From: Beijerinckiaceae bacterium
GTDB lineage: Bacteria; Pseudomonadota; Alphaproteobacteria; Rhizobiales; Beijerinckiaceae
DNA length: 64,000 nt
Reading direction: 5' to 3'
NCBI GenBank assembly: GCA_947478405.1
Contig: CANJVX010000001.1
Coordinates: 1 to 64,000, forward strand
Positions within the stretch are counted from its first letter, which is position 1; every line of letters begins with the position of its first letter. The notes below the pieces were generated by a model. The model ran no database searches, had not been told where the DNA came from, and saw nothing but the letters and a program-made list of their open reading frames with translations. Positions 47,900-57,386 of this stretch are shown piece by piece. A program made the translations under genes and the position numbers.

Positions 47900-48517
47900 T
47901 CAATTCAGGATCGGTTTGATGAGAGCCCATAATTTCCGAGCAGCAATCCGCCCGGAAACCAGAACATATTTGACATATTCTGTACCGATCAGGCGTAGCG
48001 TCTGAGTTGATTGCCACCAACCAACCTCGCGCATTCTTATGCTGACAACTGGATAAGGGATCAGCGTAAATTGAGGTAGTGCATCATGCAGCTCCGCTAG
48101 CGCGCGCGGCATGTGATAATTCGACGTAACGACGATGATTGATTTTTCTATTTCATGCTGTTCGACCCAACGGCGGGCTTCGCGGGCATTGCCAAAGGTA
48201 TTCATGGCCTCGTAGCCAAGATCCATGCAGCAATTGATCAGATCACGAAATTTCGGGCTGAGATGACCAATTTCGACGCGCGTGATCCCCGGATGAACGC
48301 CCGTGATGAGAAGACGTCTTGCATGTCCTTTTGAGAAAAGTTCGATGGCGTCCGGGATGCGGTCTGCGCTGCCCGTTAGCACAATCATGCCATCGGCCTG
48401 CTGCCCGGGAATCGTCGATTGTCGCTCAACTTTCAGCGCAAAGGCAATAAATCCGGCCAGAGCCGCCAGTGAGATTAAAAAAAATACCCAAAATGCGCGC
48501 CCGAATGACCGCTTCAC
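47900..48517 (-). CDS. YdcF/SanA family (DUF218) protein
   Basis: The 205-residue protein has an N-terminal membrane helix (AFWVFFLISLAALAGFIAFAL). The DUF218 domain carries DGMIVLTGSADRI, ARRLLITGVHPG, SIIVVTSNYHMPRAL and WWQSTQTLRLIGTEYVKYV. Relatives affect envelope barrier function but the reaction is unknown. Its GTG overlaps the ftsX stop (GTGA), so it is coupled to ftsEX. Confidence 0.9.
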   Translation of the reverse strand: MKRSFGRAFWVFFLISLAALAGFIAFALKVERQSTIPGQQADGMIVLTGSADRIPDAIELFSKGHARRLLITGVHPGITRVEIGHLSPKFRDLINCCMDLGYEAMNTFGNAREARRWVEQHEIEKSIIVVTSNYHMPRALAELHDALPQFTLIPYPVVSIRMREVGWWQSTQTLRLIGTEYVKYVLVSGRIAARKLWALIKPILN

Positions 48518-49464
48518 ATCAGTCCTCGTAGGTGACGTAAGACGATGGATCGAGAGGTGACGCCTGTAAGAACCGACACCGATGCGCCAATGGCAGCGAT
48601 TGATATGTATCCAATCAAACCGAGCGAGAAGGTCCCGAACATGGCTTCAAGCTGGTCACCTCCGATGCCGCTAATCCATCGGCTCGAAAGAAGTCCTACG
48701 GTCAGAAAGGTAAGGATGGCAAGGCTTCCCCCGATGAGGCCGCCACGTAACCCGAGCCACAAGAAATGACGTTGAAATTGGCCTGCAATATAAGCGTCTT
48801 TTGCACCCACGAAGTGCAGAACATTGATGACTTCGCGACTACCAGCCATCGCTCCGCGTGTTGCAAATGCAACAGCAAGTGCCATGGCAATCAAAACAAG
48901 AGAGAAGATCACGACAGCAACCAGAACAGTCGTGCGCGACATGATCATAAGACGGTCGACCCATTGCCGGTGATCATCAAGATTCGAACCAGGTACATTT
49001 TGCGACAGTGTCGACCGTAATTTTGAAAGATCGAGACGAGACTGATCATCCAGTTTCAAAATGACCATGCGCGGAACTGGCAATTCTTTAAGATTAAGCC
49101 CAGAGCCAAGCCAGGGTTCTAGGAGTCGCTCCGAATCTGAAGCTGAGAGCGCAGAGACCTCCCTCACCCCATCCGTTGCCCTGGCGATTTCTTCAACCTT
49201 TCGGACGTCGAGTTCAATATTTCGTCCAGCAGCAGGCTTGATTTGAATACTCATCTCACGCGCAACATCTTGCCGCCAACCGTGTGAAACATCGCTGACA
49301 AGTATTGCTGTTCCCGCAGTGATTGAAGCCAGAAAGGTCATAATGGCGATCACGGTCACAAGGGCGCGTGTGGCAATTGCATTAGGCGGAACCAAAGCGA
49401 CATCGCGTCGGCCGAAGCCTTCACCATATCCATTTTCTTCAGCGGACATACGAAGCGTGGACAT
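48514..49464 (-). CDS. ftsX: Cell-division ABC transporter permease FtsX
   Basis: FtsX works with FtsE to activate septal peptidoglycan hydrolases. From the ATG at 49464, with GAGG six bases before it, the product is 316 residues. It has four membrane helices: one near residue 40, then a periplasmic loop of about 120 residues, then three in the C-terminal half. DVSHGWRQDVAREMSIQI and the final permease domain are typical. It lies eight bases downstream of ftsE. Confidence 0.93.
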   Translation of the reverse strand: MSTLRMSAEENGYGEGFGRRDVALVPPNAIATRALVTVIAIMTFLASITAGTAILVSDVSHGWRQDVAREMSIQIKPAAGRNIELDVRKVEEIARATDGVREVSALSASDSERLLEPWLGSGLNLKELPVPRMVILKLDDQSRLDLSKLRSTLSQNVPGSNLDDHRQWVDRLMIMSRTTVLVAVVIFSLVLIAMALAVAFATRGAMAGSREVINVLHFVGAKDAYIAGQFQRHFLWLGLRGGLIGGSLAILTFLTVGLLSSRWISGIGGDQLEAMFGTFSLGLIGYISIAAIGASVSVLTGVTSRSIVLRHLRGLM

Positions 49465-49472
49465 GGATCGCC

Positions 49473-50153
49473 TCAATCGTAGATGTGAAGCCGGCCATCG
49501 CCGAGAACGAGTCGGCGAGCACCATCGAATTGGTCCATCAGTCCAAGGTCATGCGTGGCAATTACCACAGACGTGCCAGACCGATGCAACTCAAGAAAAA
49601 GACGCAGCAATCTGCGCGCAAGGCTCGGATCGACGTTACCAGTGGGCTCATCAGCGAGTAGGAGCTCTGGGCGCACAATCAGGGCTCGGGCAATGGCTGC
49701 GCGCTGCTTCTCGCCGCCCGATAAGACGGGAGGGAGCACATGCATGCGATCACCCAGTCCAACCCAGCCCAGAAGTTCGACGACTTCTGCGCGGTAATTC
49801 GCCTCATCGCGACCTTGGACGCGCAAAGGCAGGGCGACGTTTTCATAGGTGGTGAGATGATCGAGCAGGCGGAAATCCTGAAAGACCACGCCTATCTTTC
49901 GCCTCAGGGCGGTGATTCCATCCTTGCTCAACGCCGCCGCATCCTGACCGAAAAGTGATATGAAACCGCGCGTCGGCTGCAGTGACAAAAGGATCAGACG
50001 CAGGAGCGTGGTTTTTCCCGCCCCGGACGGACCCGTCAGGAACTGAAAAGATTGCGGCTCGATCGTAAATGTCAGGTCCCGAAGCACTTCGGGCCCCATT
50101 CCGTATCGCAGACCCACATTATTGAACCGGACTAGTCCCGCGTTTTCGAGCAT
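49473..50153 (-). CDS. ftsE: Cell-division ABC transporter ATPase FtsE
   Basis: FtsE is the ATPase of FtsEX. The 226-residue protein has Walker A GPSGAGKTTLLRL, signature LSGGEKQRAAIARAL, Walker B LLLADEPTGNVD and switch ATHDLG. FQDFRLLDHLTTYENVALPL is the FtsE-type Q-loop region. It starts the ftsE-ftsX-ydcF-plsC run. Confidence 0.95.
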   Translation of the reverse strand: MLENAGLVRFNNVGLRYGMGPEVLRDLTFTIEPQSFQFLTGPSGAGKTTLLRLILLSLQPTRGFISLFGQDAAALSKDGITALRRKIGVVFQDFRLLDHLTTYENVALPLRVQGRDEANYRAEVVELLGWVGLGDRMHVLPPVLSGGEKQRAAIARALIVRPELLLADEPTGNVDPSLARRLLRLFLELHRSGTSVVIATHDLGLMDQFDGARRLVLGDGRLHIYD

Positions 50154-50315
50154 GCCCTTCCTTACGGCAGCCGTGCCTGAGGCTTTATGCGCCAGATGGA
50201 TCGATAATACGAAGCGAATCGAGACGCGAGCTTAGCAGGTCAGCGGCTTTTCCTCGACACTCGGTAAAGCTTCGGCTAGGTCAGCCCAACAAGTGGGCAT
50301 CAGACGGATTAAGTG

Positions 50316-50846
50316 ATGAATGAGACGCGTCAGGTACGGGTTCTTTATAGCGAAGCGGAGATTTCCGCTCGGGTAGAGGCCATGGCGGAAGCCCTGAGCA
50401 AGGGCGAATTCCAGAATCTGCTTGTAGTGGCGGTTCTGAAGGGCTCCTTCATGTTTGCCGCAGACCTCCTTCGCGCGATGCATCGACGCGGGTTGAAGCC
50501 ACATGTCGAGTTTGTTCACCTGTCAAGCTATCTCGAGGGCACGGTATCGCAGGGGCACGTCACCATCTTGAAGGATATAGAATCCGACGTCTCCGGCCGT
50601 GACGTACTGCTGGTCGACGATATCCTTGAATCCGGTCGGACGCTGGCGTTTGCCAAGGACCTACTTTCCGCACGTGGTGCGCGCAAGGTTATGCTCGGCG
50701 TCATGCTGGAAAAGCCGCATAAGCGCGTGGTGCAGATCGATGCTGACTATGTAGGTTTTAAATGCCCTGACGAGTTTGTCGTCGGCTATGGCATGGACGT
50801 CGCGCATAATTATCGCGAATTGCCCTTTATAGGTGTAGTCAACTGA
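50316..50846 (+). CDS. hpt: Hypoxanthine phosphoribosyltransferase
   Basis: Hpt salvages hypoxanthine (and often guanine) to IMP or GMP. The 176-residue protein has the PRPP loop DVLLVDDILESGRTLAF, the family's VAVLKGSFMFAADLLRA and VEFVHLSSY. The ATG at 50316 follows directly on the ORF-track GTG at 50313, and either start is possible. It stands alone, with 278 non-coding bases after it. Confidence 0.93.
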   Translation: MNETRQVRVLYSEAEISARVEAMAEALSKGEFQNLLVVAVLKGSFMFAADLLRAMHRRGLKPHVEFVHLSSYLEGTVSQGHVTILKDIESDVSGRDVLLVDDILESGRTLAFAKDLLSARGARKVMLGVMLEKPHKRVVQIDADYVGFKCPDEFVVGYGMDVAHNYRELPFIGVVN

Positions 50847-51124
50847 CTTTCAGAGTTTCAATATCTACAACGTCCAAAATCGGACGATCTCGATGCCGGG
50901 CTGAAGACAACCCGCCCCTCTTAGGAAGAAATCAGTTTTTAATATCGGGAGTGGAAATTTTTATAAGGTCTTTATGGATTTCGGCAGCAATTCCCCAGCC
51001 CTCTCATTGACAAGACGCAGGGTGTTTTTGCCGACACTGCTCAGAATCAAGTCACCATTTCCAACCCATAAATGTGCGGTCAAAGTCTACTTTTCAAGGT
51101 CTGGGAAACGGTCGCAGCGTCAGC

Positions 51125-52810
51125 TCAGTTCCCTTCATCCAGAAGACGGCGGGCGATGACTTGTGCCTGAATCTCGGCCGCACCTTCGAAAATATTCAGA
51201 ATTCGTGCGTCGCACAGAACACGAGAAATTGGATATTCGAGGGCGAAACCATTTCCACCATGAATCTGTAAAGCATTGTCTGCTGCGGCCCAGGCAACCC
51301 GCGCCCCTAGCAATTTTGCCATGCCAGCCTCAACGTCGCAGCGCTTGTCTGCGTCTTTTGCGCGGGCGGAAAAATAGGTGAGTTGGCGTGCGATATGGAT
51401 TTCAACCGCCATCATCGCAATCTTGTCGGCTACACGCGGGAACTTTAGGAGTGGCTTACCGAATTGGATTCTCTCATGCGCATAGCGCAGACCAAGCTCA
51501 AGTGCATTTTGGGCAACACCAACAGCTCGTGCGGCTGTCTGAATGCGCGCAGATTCGAATGTCTGCATGAGCTGCTTGAAGCCTTGACCTTCGACGTCCC
51601 CGAGAAGATTGCCTACAGGCACTTCAAACCCATCAAAAGCTATTTCATATTCTTTCATACCTCGATAGCCGAGCACTTCAATCTCGCCACCCGACATGCC
51701 GCTCGCTGGAAATGGATTTTCGTCCGTTCTACGCGGCTTGCGTGCCAAAAACATAGACAGACCTTTATATCCAGGCTCAGCAGGATTGGTGCGCGCGAGC
51801 ACCGTCATAAGGTCGGCACGTACAGGATGGGTAATCCATGTCTTGTTTCCACTGATTTTGTAGGTGCCTTCATCTTTCACGGCACGCGTGCGCAAGGATG
51901 CCAGATCAGATCCGGTATTAGGCTCAGTAAAAACAGCTGTAGGTAGAATCTCGCCTGAAGCAATCTTGGGCAGGAATTCCTGCTTCTGTTCTTCCGTTCC
52001 GCCGCAAAGAATAAGTTCGGCAGCAATTTCGGAACGTGTTCCAAGAGAGCCAACACCAATGTAGGCGCGCGACAATTCCTCAGTCACGACACACATAGCG
52101 ATTTTGCCAAGACCCATGCCGCCATATTCTTCGGGGATTGTCAGACCAAAAACACCAAGGTTTGAGAGTCCATCAACAATCTCAAACGGAATATAGGCAT
52201 TGGTCAGATGCCATTCATGCGCATGAGGTGCCACTTCGCCCTCACCGAATTTTCGGATCTCATCGCGAATCGATTCCATTGTGTCATCGAGACCAGAAAC
52301 ACCGATCATTGCAGCTGAATCGAGTGTGGCGATTAAAGCGACAAGTCGTGCGCGGTTCGTTGCTGTGTTTCCAATGCAAATCATGCGCGTCACGGCACCT
52401 GAACGGAGTGCAGCAACATGTTCTGGCGAAAGACCAAAATCTTCTGGGCGAATAAATTCGCCTTGGTTCATCGGAATGCCGCCAAAAATTTGCGCGAGAT
52501 ATTCACCAATGCCAATTTGCGTCAGTAATCTTTCCGTCTCGCCAAAACGTCCCTCGATATCGAGACGCTCCGCATAAGCGATCATTTCCCGTATTGCTTC
52601 GACATAGGTCGCAATCCAGGCGAGGCCATGGCCCTCATGTTGCGCTTGTTCGAAGAGCTCAGATGAAATCTTGCCATTCGTAGAAACATGGGTGCGAACG
52701 AGTCCGCGCACGTCTGCATAAAGAATTTCAACCGAGGCGAAGGCCTCTCGGGCGGTTTGCAGCATGTCCAGCTGCTCGGCGGTGTTCAGCTGCGCTAGTT
52801 GGGCAGTCAT
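51125..52810 (-). CDS. mcd: (2S)-Methylsuccinyl-CoA dehydrogenase
   Basis: Mcd oxidises (2S)-methylsuccinyl-CoA to mesaconyl-CoA in the ethylmalonyl-CoA pathway. The 561-residue product has an N-terminal helical extension of about 165 residues that ordinary acyl-CoA dehydrogenases lack. The flavin dehydrogenase core follows: MGLGKIAMCVVTEELSR, VFTEPNTGSDLASLRTRA, NKTWITH, and the C-terminal QIHGGNGFALEYPISR. I use the ATG at 52810 with GGGAG upstream. It is intact, unlike ccr and ecm nearby. The ACAD core alone would fit other substrates. The extension and neighbours decide the call. Confidence 0.92.
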   Translation of the reverse strand: MTAQLAQLNTAEQLDMLQTAREAFASVEILYADVRGLVRTHVSTNGKISSELFEQAQHEGHGLAWIATYVEAIREMIAYAERLDIEGRFGETERLLTQIGIGEYLAQIFGGIPMNQGEFIRPEDFGLSPEHVAALRSGAVTRMICIGNTATNRARLVALIATLDSAAMIGVSGLDDTMESIRDEIRKFGEGEVAPHAHEWHLTNAYIPFEIVDGLSNLGVFGLTIPEEYGGMGLGKIAMCVVTEELSRAYIGVGSLGTRSEIAAELILCGGTEEQKQEFLPKIASGEILPTAVFTEPNTGSDLASLRTRAVKDEGTYKISGNKTWITHPVRADLMTVLARTNPAEPGYKGLSMFLARKPRRTDENPFPASGMSGGEIEVLGYRGMKEYEIAFDGFEVPVGNLLGDVEGQGFKQLMQTFESARIQTAARAVGVAQNALELGLRYAHERIQFGKPLLKFPRVADKIAMMAVEIHIARQLTYFSARAKDADKRCDVEAGMAKLLGARVAWAAADNALQIHGGNGFALEYPISRVLCDARILNIFEGAAEIQAQVIARRLLDEGN

Positions 52811-52837
52811 CGCGTCATCTCCCGGGATTTGCGCAAT

Positions 52838-52852
52838 TGTTGCATCGCAGCA
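52838..52852. promoter_or_regulatory. Shared operator copy 3, upstream of mcd
   Basis: TGTTGCATCGCAGCA fits TGTTGC-N3-GCASCA and ends 27 bases before the mcd start. It continues as TGCC, giving a 19-base stretch that matches copy 2 at 16 positions. Arms match in five of six pairs. Confidence 0.6.
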
Positions 52853-52897
52853 TGCCGCGGGCATTTGGGCAATCCCTCTTTTGGACGCCCGTCTTCC

Positions 52898-53797
52898 TCA
52901 GCGCCGCACGGCTAATGCAACTCCGATTGATGTGATCAACATGCCCGCAATCTGGGGTGCAATGAGCGTCTCTTGGAAGAAAAAGTAGGCCTGAAGAGCC
53001 GCAACTGGTGGAACCAAATAGATGAGCTGGGCGGAGCGGGCCACTTCACCCCGGCGAAGGAGAAAGAGCAGAAGCGCAATTGAGACAATTGAAAGGGCAA
53101 TCACTGACCATGCGAGACTAAGTAGGGTGCTGGTTGAAGTACCTATCCGCATGTCTTCAAAAAGGATCGCGAGAGGCAGCGTAAAAAGGCCGGCGCCCAA
53201 AAATTGAAGGCAGGCAACGCTGCGTAGGTCTCCGCCATACAGGAACCGCTTTTGGTAAAAAGTTCCGAGGGTTAGCGAGATCATGCCGCCCGTATTGATC
53301 AACAGCAGCCAAACCATCCCCGAAAACGCTTCGGTATCTACTGAGATGAGTTTGGGTGCCAACACCATGACGATCCCTGTAAAGCCCAGCCCAATGCCCG
53401 CCCACTGAACAGGACTGACCCGTTCACCAGCCAGTTGGGGGGCAAGAATTGCTGTGAAGATAGGCTGCAATGCGGCCAAAAGGGCGGAGATTGAGGCCGG
53501 AATACCATGTCCGACGGCCCACCAAACCCCGGCGAGATACAGACCATGGATTAAGATGCCTGAGGCGAATGCATGACCTATCTCTTCGCGACTTTGCGGC
53601 CAGAGCGCACCAGAGGCAAAAGCGAATATGGCGAGCAAGGTACTGGCGCATGCATAGCGCAGAACGAGTATTGTCAGCGCGTCAGAATCTTCCGAAATGA
53701 ATCGTGCGACAATCCAGCCCGTCGACCAGAGAAGAACAAATGCGGCCGGCACGACAAAGGCCGCCCAGATATTTCCGCCTGCCTTACTCGCATTCAT
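52898..53797 (-). CDS. EamA/DMT family transporter
   Basis: The 299-residue protein has ten predicted membrane helices in two EamA repeats: the first from about residue 10 (AAFVVPAAFVLLWSTGWIVAR), the second from about 145 (SGMVWLLLINTGGMISLTLG). GEVARSAQLIYLVPPVAALQAYFFFQE is typical of DMT exporters. Substrate is unknown. Its place between mcd and ccr is suggestive but proves nothing. I use the ATG at 53797. A GTG five codons earlier is an alternative. Confidence 0.9.
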   Translation of the reverse strand: MNASKAGGNIWAAFVVPAAFVLLWSTGWIVARFISEDSDALTILVLRYACASTLLAIFAFASGALWPQSREEIGHAFASGILIHGLYLAGVWWAVGHGIPASISALLAALQPIFTAILAPQLAGERVSPVQWAGIGLGFTGIVMVLAPKLISVDTEAFSGMVWLLLINTGGMISLTLGTFYQKRFLYGGDLRSVACLQFLGAGLFTLPLAILFEDMRIGTSTSTLLSLAWSVIALSIVSIALLLFLLRRGEVARSAQLIYLVPPVAALQAYFFFQETLIAPQIAGMLITSIGVALAVRR

Positions 53798-53917
53798 GTT
53801 CGGACCCTGCACCGACCATACAAACCGTCTGGATGGTTCGATGCTTATATCAGGTTCATTGATGTAGGCGAGCTGATTACAACCATCTCCAGGTCGTGAA
53901 AACGAGACGCTCTGTTG

Positions 53918-55197
53918 TTACGTGGAACTATGGGCTTCGATCACATCGTCTAATGTTTTCAAACCTGGACGCGGTGAATTCACAAGCACAGCCATATTTC
54001 CTGGCGCATGCTGGTTTTTCCACATTTTCGTATGAGCGGCAGGGATTTTTCCCCATGGAAAAATTTCTCCCATGCACGGATCAATCCGACGATCGAGTAC
54101 GAATTGATTTGCCGCCGACGCCTGTTTCAAATGTGCAAAATGTGAACCTTGAATTCGTTTCTGGCGCATCCAGACGAAACGCGCATCAAAAGTTAGATTA
54201 AAGCCTGTGGTACCGGCACAAAATACAACCATGCCGCCACGCTTCACAACAAAGCATGAGGTTGGGAATGTTTGTTCACCAGGGTGTTCGAAACAATATC
54301 GACATCTTTACGGCCAGTAATATCCCAGATGGCTTTTCCGAACTTTCTGGCTTCCGCCATATAGGCAGAATATTCAGCTGAATTAACTTTCGGTAATTGG
54401 CCCCAACAATTGAAGTCCTTACGATTGAGAACACCGCGTGCACCAAGTGACATGACGAATTCGCGTTTGGATTCATCTGAAATGACGCCAATAGCATTTG
54501 CCCCGGCTGCAGCGCACAGCTGTACAGCAAAGACACCAAGGCCACCCGAGGCACCCCACACAAGCACATTATCGCCGGGCTTCAGGCGATGGGGCTCGTG
54601 GCCAAATAACATGCGATAGGCTGTTGCCAGAGTGAGTGTGTAAGAAGCGCTTTCTTCCCAGCTGAGATGCTTGGGACGCTTCATCAGCTGACGGTCTTGC
54701 ACGCGACAAAATTGTGCGAAGGAGCCATCCGGCGTCTCGTAACCCCAGATGCGCTGACTAGATGAAAACATCGGATCGCCACCGTTGCATTCTTCATCAT
54801 CGCCATCGTCCTGATTACAATGAACGACAACTTCGTCACCAACTTTCCAGCGAGTCACTTTTGAGCCAATAGCCCAGACGATGCCCGAAGCGTCAGATCC
54901 GGCTATATGAAAGGCGTGTTTATGTCCGTCGAGCGGCGAGATGGGCTCGCCGACTGCTGCCCAGACCCCGTTGTAATTAACGCCTGCCGCCATCACGAGA
55001 ACCAGAACGTCATGGCTGTCGAGCGACCATGTAGGAACCACCTCCAGCTGCATGGAGCTTTCCGGTGGGCCGTGGCGTTCTTTGCGGATCGTCCAGGCAT
55101 GCATCTTGGCCGGGACATGGCCGAGGGGAGGGATCTCCCCGATGTCGTAAAGATCCTTCAGCAGCAAAGTGCCGTCCGCTTGTTCTGAACCTGCCAT
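53918..55197 (-). pseudogene. ccr: Crotonyl-CoA carboxylase/reductase, interrupted by a one-base frameshift
   Basis: Ccr converts crotonyl-CoA, CO2 and NADPH to ethylmalonyl-CoA. The first part (54244-55197) has PTWSLDSHDVLVLVMAAGVNYNGVW-type sequence, zinc-less MDR fold, and NADPH site VWGASGGLGVFAVQL. The reading frame then breaks. The missing C-terminal 110 residues appear in another frame at 53918-54247 (RGGMVVFCAGTTGFNL, QKRIQGSHFAHL, QHAPGNMAVLV). Restoring one base in the A-run at about 54291-54294 (plus strand) gives DIVFEHPGEQTFP and a continuous protein of about 427 residues. The rest of the gene shows no damage, so the change is very recent or an error in the assembly. GGAG precedes the ATG. 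Confidence 0.88.
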
Positions 55198-55240
55198 GTG
55201 CCGTCTCCTTCGAGCCAGGGCGGGCGAATGTTAGCGCGGA

Positions 55241-55255
55241 TGTTGCGCTGCACCA
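55241..55255. promoter_or_regulatory. Shared operator copy 1, upstream of ccr
   Basis: TGTTGCGCTGCACCA fits TGTTGC-N3-GCASCA and lies 43 bases before the ccr start codon. Confidence 0.6.
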
Positions 55256-55328
55256 TACTACTAAGGTTTCGTAGACCCGTATGGTCCAGACGCATGACTT
55301 TCGTGTGAGAAAAGGGCTTAATCGGTAA

Positions 55329-55343
55329 TGTTGCTCTGCAGCA
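55329..55343. promoter_or_regulatory. Shared operator copy 2, upstream of ecm
   Basis: TGTTGCTCTGCAGCA fits TGTTGC-N3-GCASCA and lies 33 bases before the ecm start codon. It contains the perfect inner palindrome CTGCAG. Confidence 0.6.
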
Positions 55344-55376
55344 TGCCAAACTCTTGCAGGACCAGATGAGCCGCCG

Positions 55377-57352
55377 ATGACCACCGGAGCCCCAAAGCCT
55401 GACAAACCCTGGATTTTTCGAACCTATGCTGGTCATTCGACGGCGGCCGAGTCAAACCGGCTCTATCGGACCAATCTAGCTAAAGGCCAGACAGGCCTGT
55501 CGGTAGCTTTCGATCTACCCACCCAGACCGGCTATGATTCCGATCACATTCTAGCGCGTGGCGAAGTCGGCAAAGTCGGCGTGCCGATTTGTCACCTAGG
55601 CGATATGCGCACACTTTTCGATGGTATCCCCATTGCAGAGATGAACACGTCTATGACCATCAACGCCACAGCACCGTGGTTGATGGCTCTTTATATTGCC
55701 GCTGCTGATGAACAGGGTGCCCTACGCTCGGCTCTGCAGGGCACGACACAAAACGACATCATCAAGGAATATCTCTCGCGCGGCACTTATGTGTTTCCGC
55801 CCGTACCGTCCATGCGGCTCACGCGCGACATGATCCTGTTCACGACGAAGAATGTTCCCAAATGGAACCCGATGAATGTTTGCTCCTACCATCTGCAAGA
55901 AGCTGGAGCGACACCGGTGCAGGAATTGAGCTATGCGCTGGCAACAGCCATTGCGATTCTGGATTCTGTGAAAGCTTCAGGTGATCTTGATCCCAAGGAT
56001 ATGGGCGAGGTCGTCGGCCGGATCTCTTTTTTCGTGAATGCAGGGATGCGCTTTGTCACCGAGCTTTGCAAAATGCGGGCATTCACGGAATTATGGGACG
56101 AGATTACGAGAGACCGTTATAGCATTGCTGATGAGAAATACCGTCGCTTCCGGTATGGCGTTCAAGTGAACTCTCTGGGACTGACCGAGCAACAACCAGA
56201 AAATAATGTCTATCGTATTCTTATCGAAATGCTCGCGGTAGTGCTCTCAAAAAATACAAGAGAGCGCGTGCAGTGCAATTGCCTGCATGGAACGAGGCAC
56301 TAGGTCTTCCAAGGCCATTCGATCAACAATGGTCCCTGCGCATCCAGCAGATCATGGCCTATGAAACCGATCTTCTCGAATATGGCGATCTCTTCGACGG
56401 TAGCCATGAGGTCACACGTAAGGTTGAAGAGTTGAAAGCTCAGGCTCGCGCGGAACTGGCTGAGATTGAAAAGGTCGGGGGAGCGATTGCGGCAGTTGAA
56501 AATGGATATCTGAAATCCCGCCTTGTTGAATCCAATACGCGACGACTGGAATCTATTGAGCGGGGCGAGCAAGTTGTCGTGGGCGTCAACCGCTTTCTCG
56601 AAAGCGAAGCTTCACCACTCACAACAGGTAACAGCGCCATCATGGTTGTCCCTGATCATGTTGAGGCCGAACAGATTGAACGTTTGCAGGCATGGCGCCA
56701 ACAGCGAGATTCAAGAGCTGTTGAAAAAGCACTCGACGATTTGCGTCGTGCCGCCATGGATGGCCGCAACATCATGGAGCCTTCCATCGCAGCTGCAAAA
56801 GCGGGAGCCACCACAGGTGAATGGGGCGCTGTTCTACGTGGCGCGTTCGGTGAATATCGCGCTCCGACAGGCGTTGGCACATCAGCTCGACAGGTCGGTG
56901 GTGAGCTAGATGATGTGCGCAGCGAAGTTGAACGCGTTTCGCAAAAGCTCGGTCGCCGCCTAAAATTTCTTGTAGGAAAGCCTGGTCTTGATGGACATTC
57001 CAACGGCGCTGAACAGATAGCCGTTCGGGCGCGAGATGCGGGCATGGATGTAGTTTATGAAGGTATCCGTCTTACCCCTTCTGAAATAGTCGATGCTGCA
57101 CGCAGAAATGATGTCCATTGCATCGGGCTATCTATTCTTTCTGGCTCTCATGTCCAACTTGTGCGTGATGTCGCACAGCGGATGAAGCATGATGGGTTGA
57201 CACATATCCCCCTCGTTGTCGGCGGCATCATTCCACTAGAAGACGAAGTGAAACTGCTCGCCGAGGGCGTGGCGGCGGTCTATACGCCGAAGGATTATGA
57301 GCTCAATTCGATCATGCGCGATCTTGTGCGTATCGTTGATAAGCACAATTGA
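55377..57352 (+). pseudogene. ecm: Ethylmalonyl-CoA mutase, interrupted by a two-base frameshift
   Basis: Ecm is the B12 enzyme that turns ethylmalonyl-CoA into methylsuccinyl-CoA. The first frame (55377-56303) carries the substrate barrel with SVAFDLPTQTGYDSDH and MNTSMTINATAPWL. The second (56273-57352) carries QLPAWNEALGLPRPFDQQW and the cobalamin domain with FLVGKPGLDGHSNGAEQI (DxHxxG). The break is in AGAGAG at 56259-56264. Removing one AG unit gives KNTRARAVQLPAWNEALG and a protein of about 658 residues, the normal length. No other defect is seen. MeaA-type mutases and methylmalonyl-CoA mutase are related, and the neighbours and sequence favour Ecm. Confidence 0.88.
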
Positions 57353-57354
57353 GA

Positions 57355-57383
57355 AAGGCGGGATTGGGGCCCCGCCTTCTTTT
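57355..57383. terminator. Terminator between ecm and clpB
   Basis: AAGGCGGG and CCCGCCTT form an eight-pair stem with an eight-base loop, followed by CTTTT on the plus strand. It lies between two convergent genes 34 bases apart and may serve both, although the T-run is clear only for ecm. Confidence 0.8.
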
Positions 57384-57386
57384 CAC

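Larger units (their letters stand above)
55198..55376. promoter_or_regulatory. Divergent ccr-ecm promoter region with two operator copies
   Basis: This 179-base region separates the divergent ccr and ecm start codons. It carries two copies of a 17-base direct repeat, ATGTTGCGCTGCACCAT at 55240 and ATGTTGCTCTGCAGCAT at 55328, 88 bases apart and identical at 15 positions. Each sits near one of the two genes. Confidence 0.65.

Noticed and set aside
54244-56303. Programmed frameshifting in ccr and ecm
   Set aside because: There is no slippery heptamer with a following structure at either site, and homologous genes are read in one frame as far as known. Mutation or sequence error is simpler.
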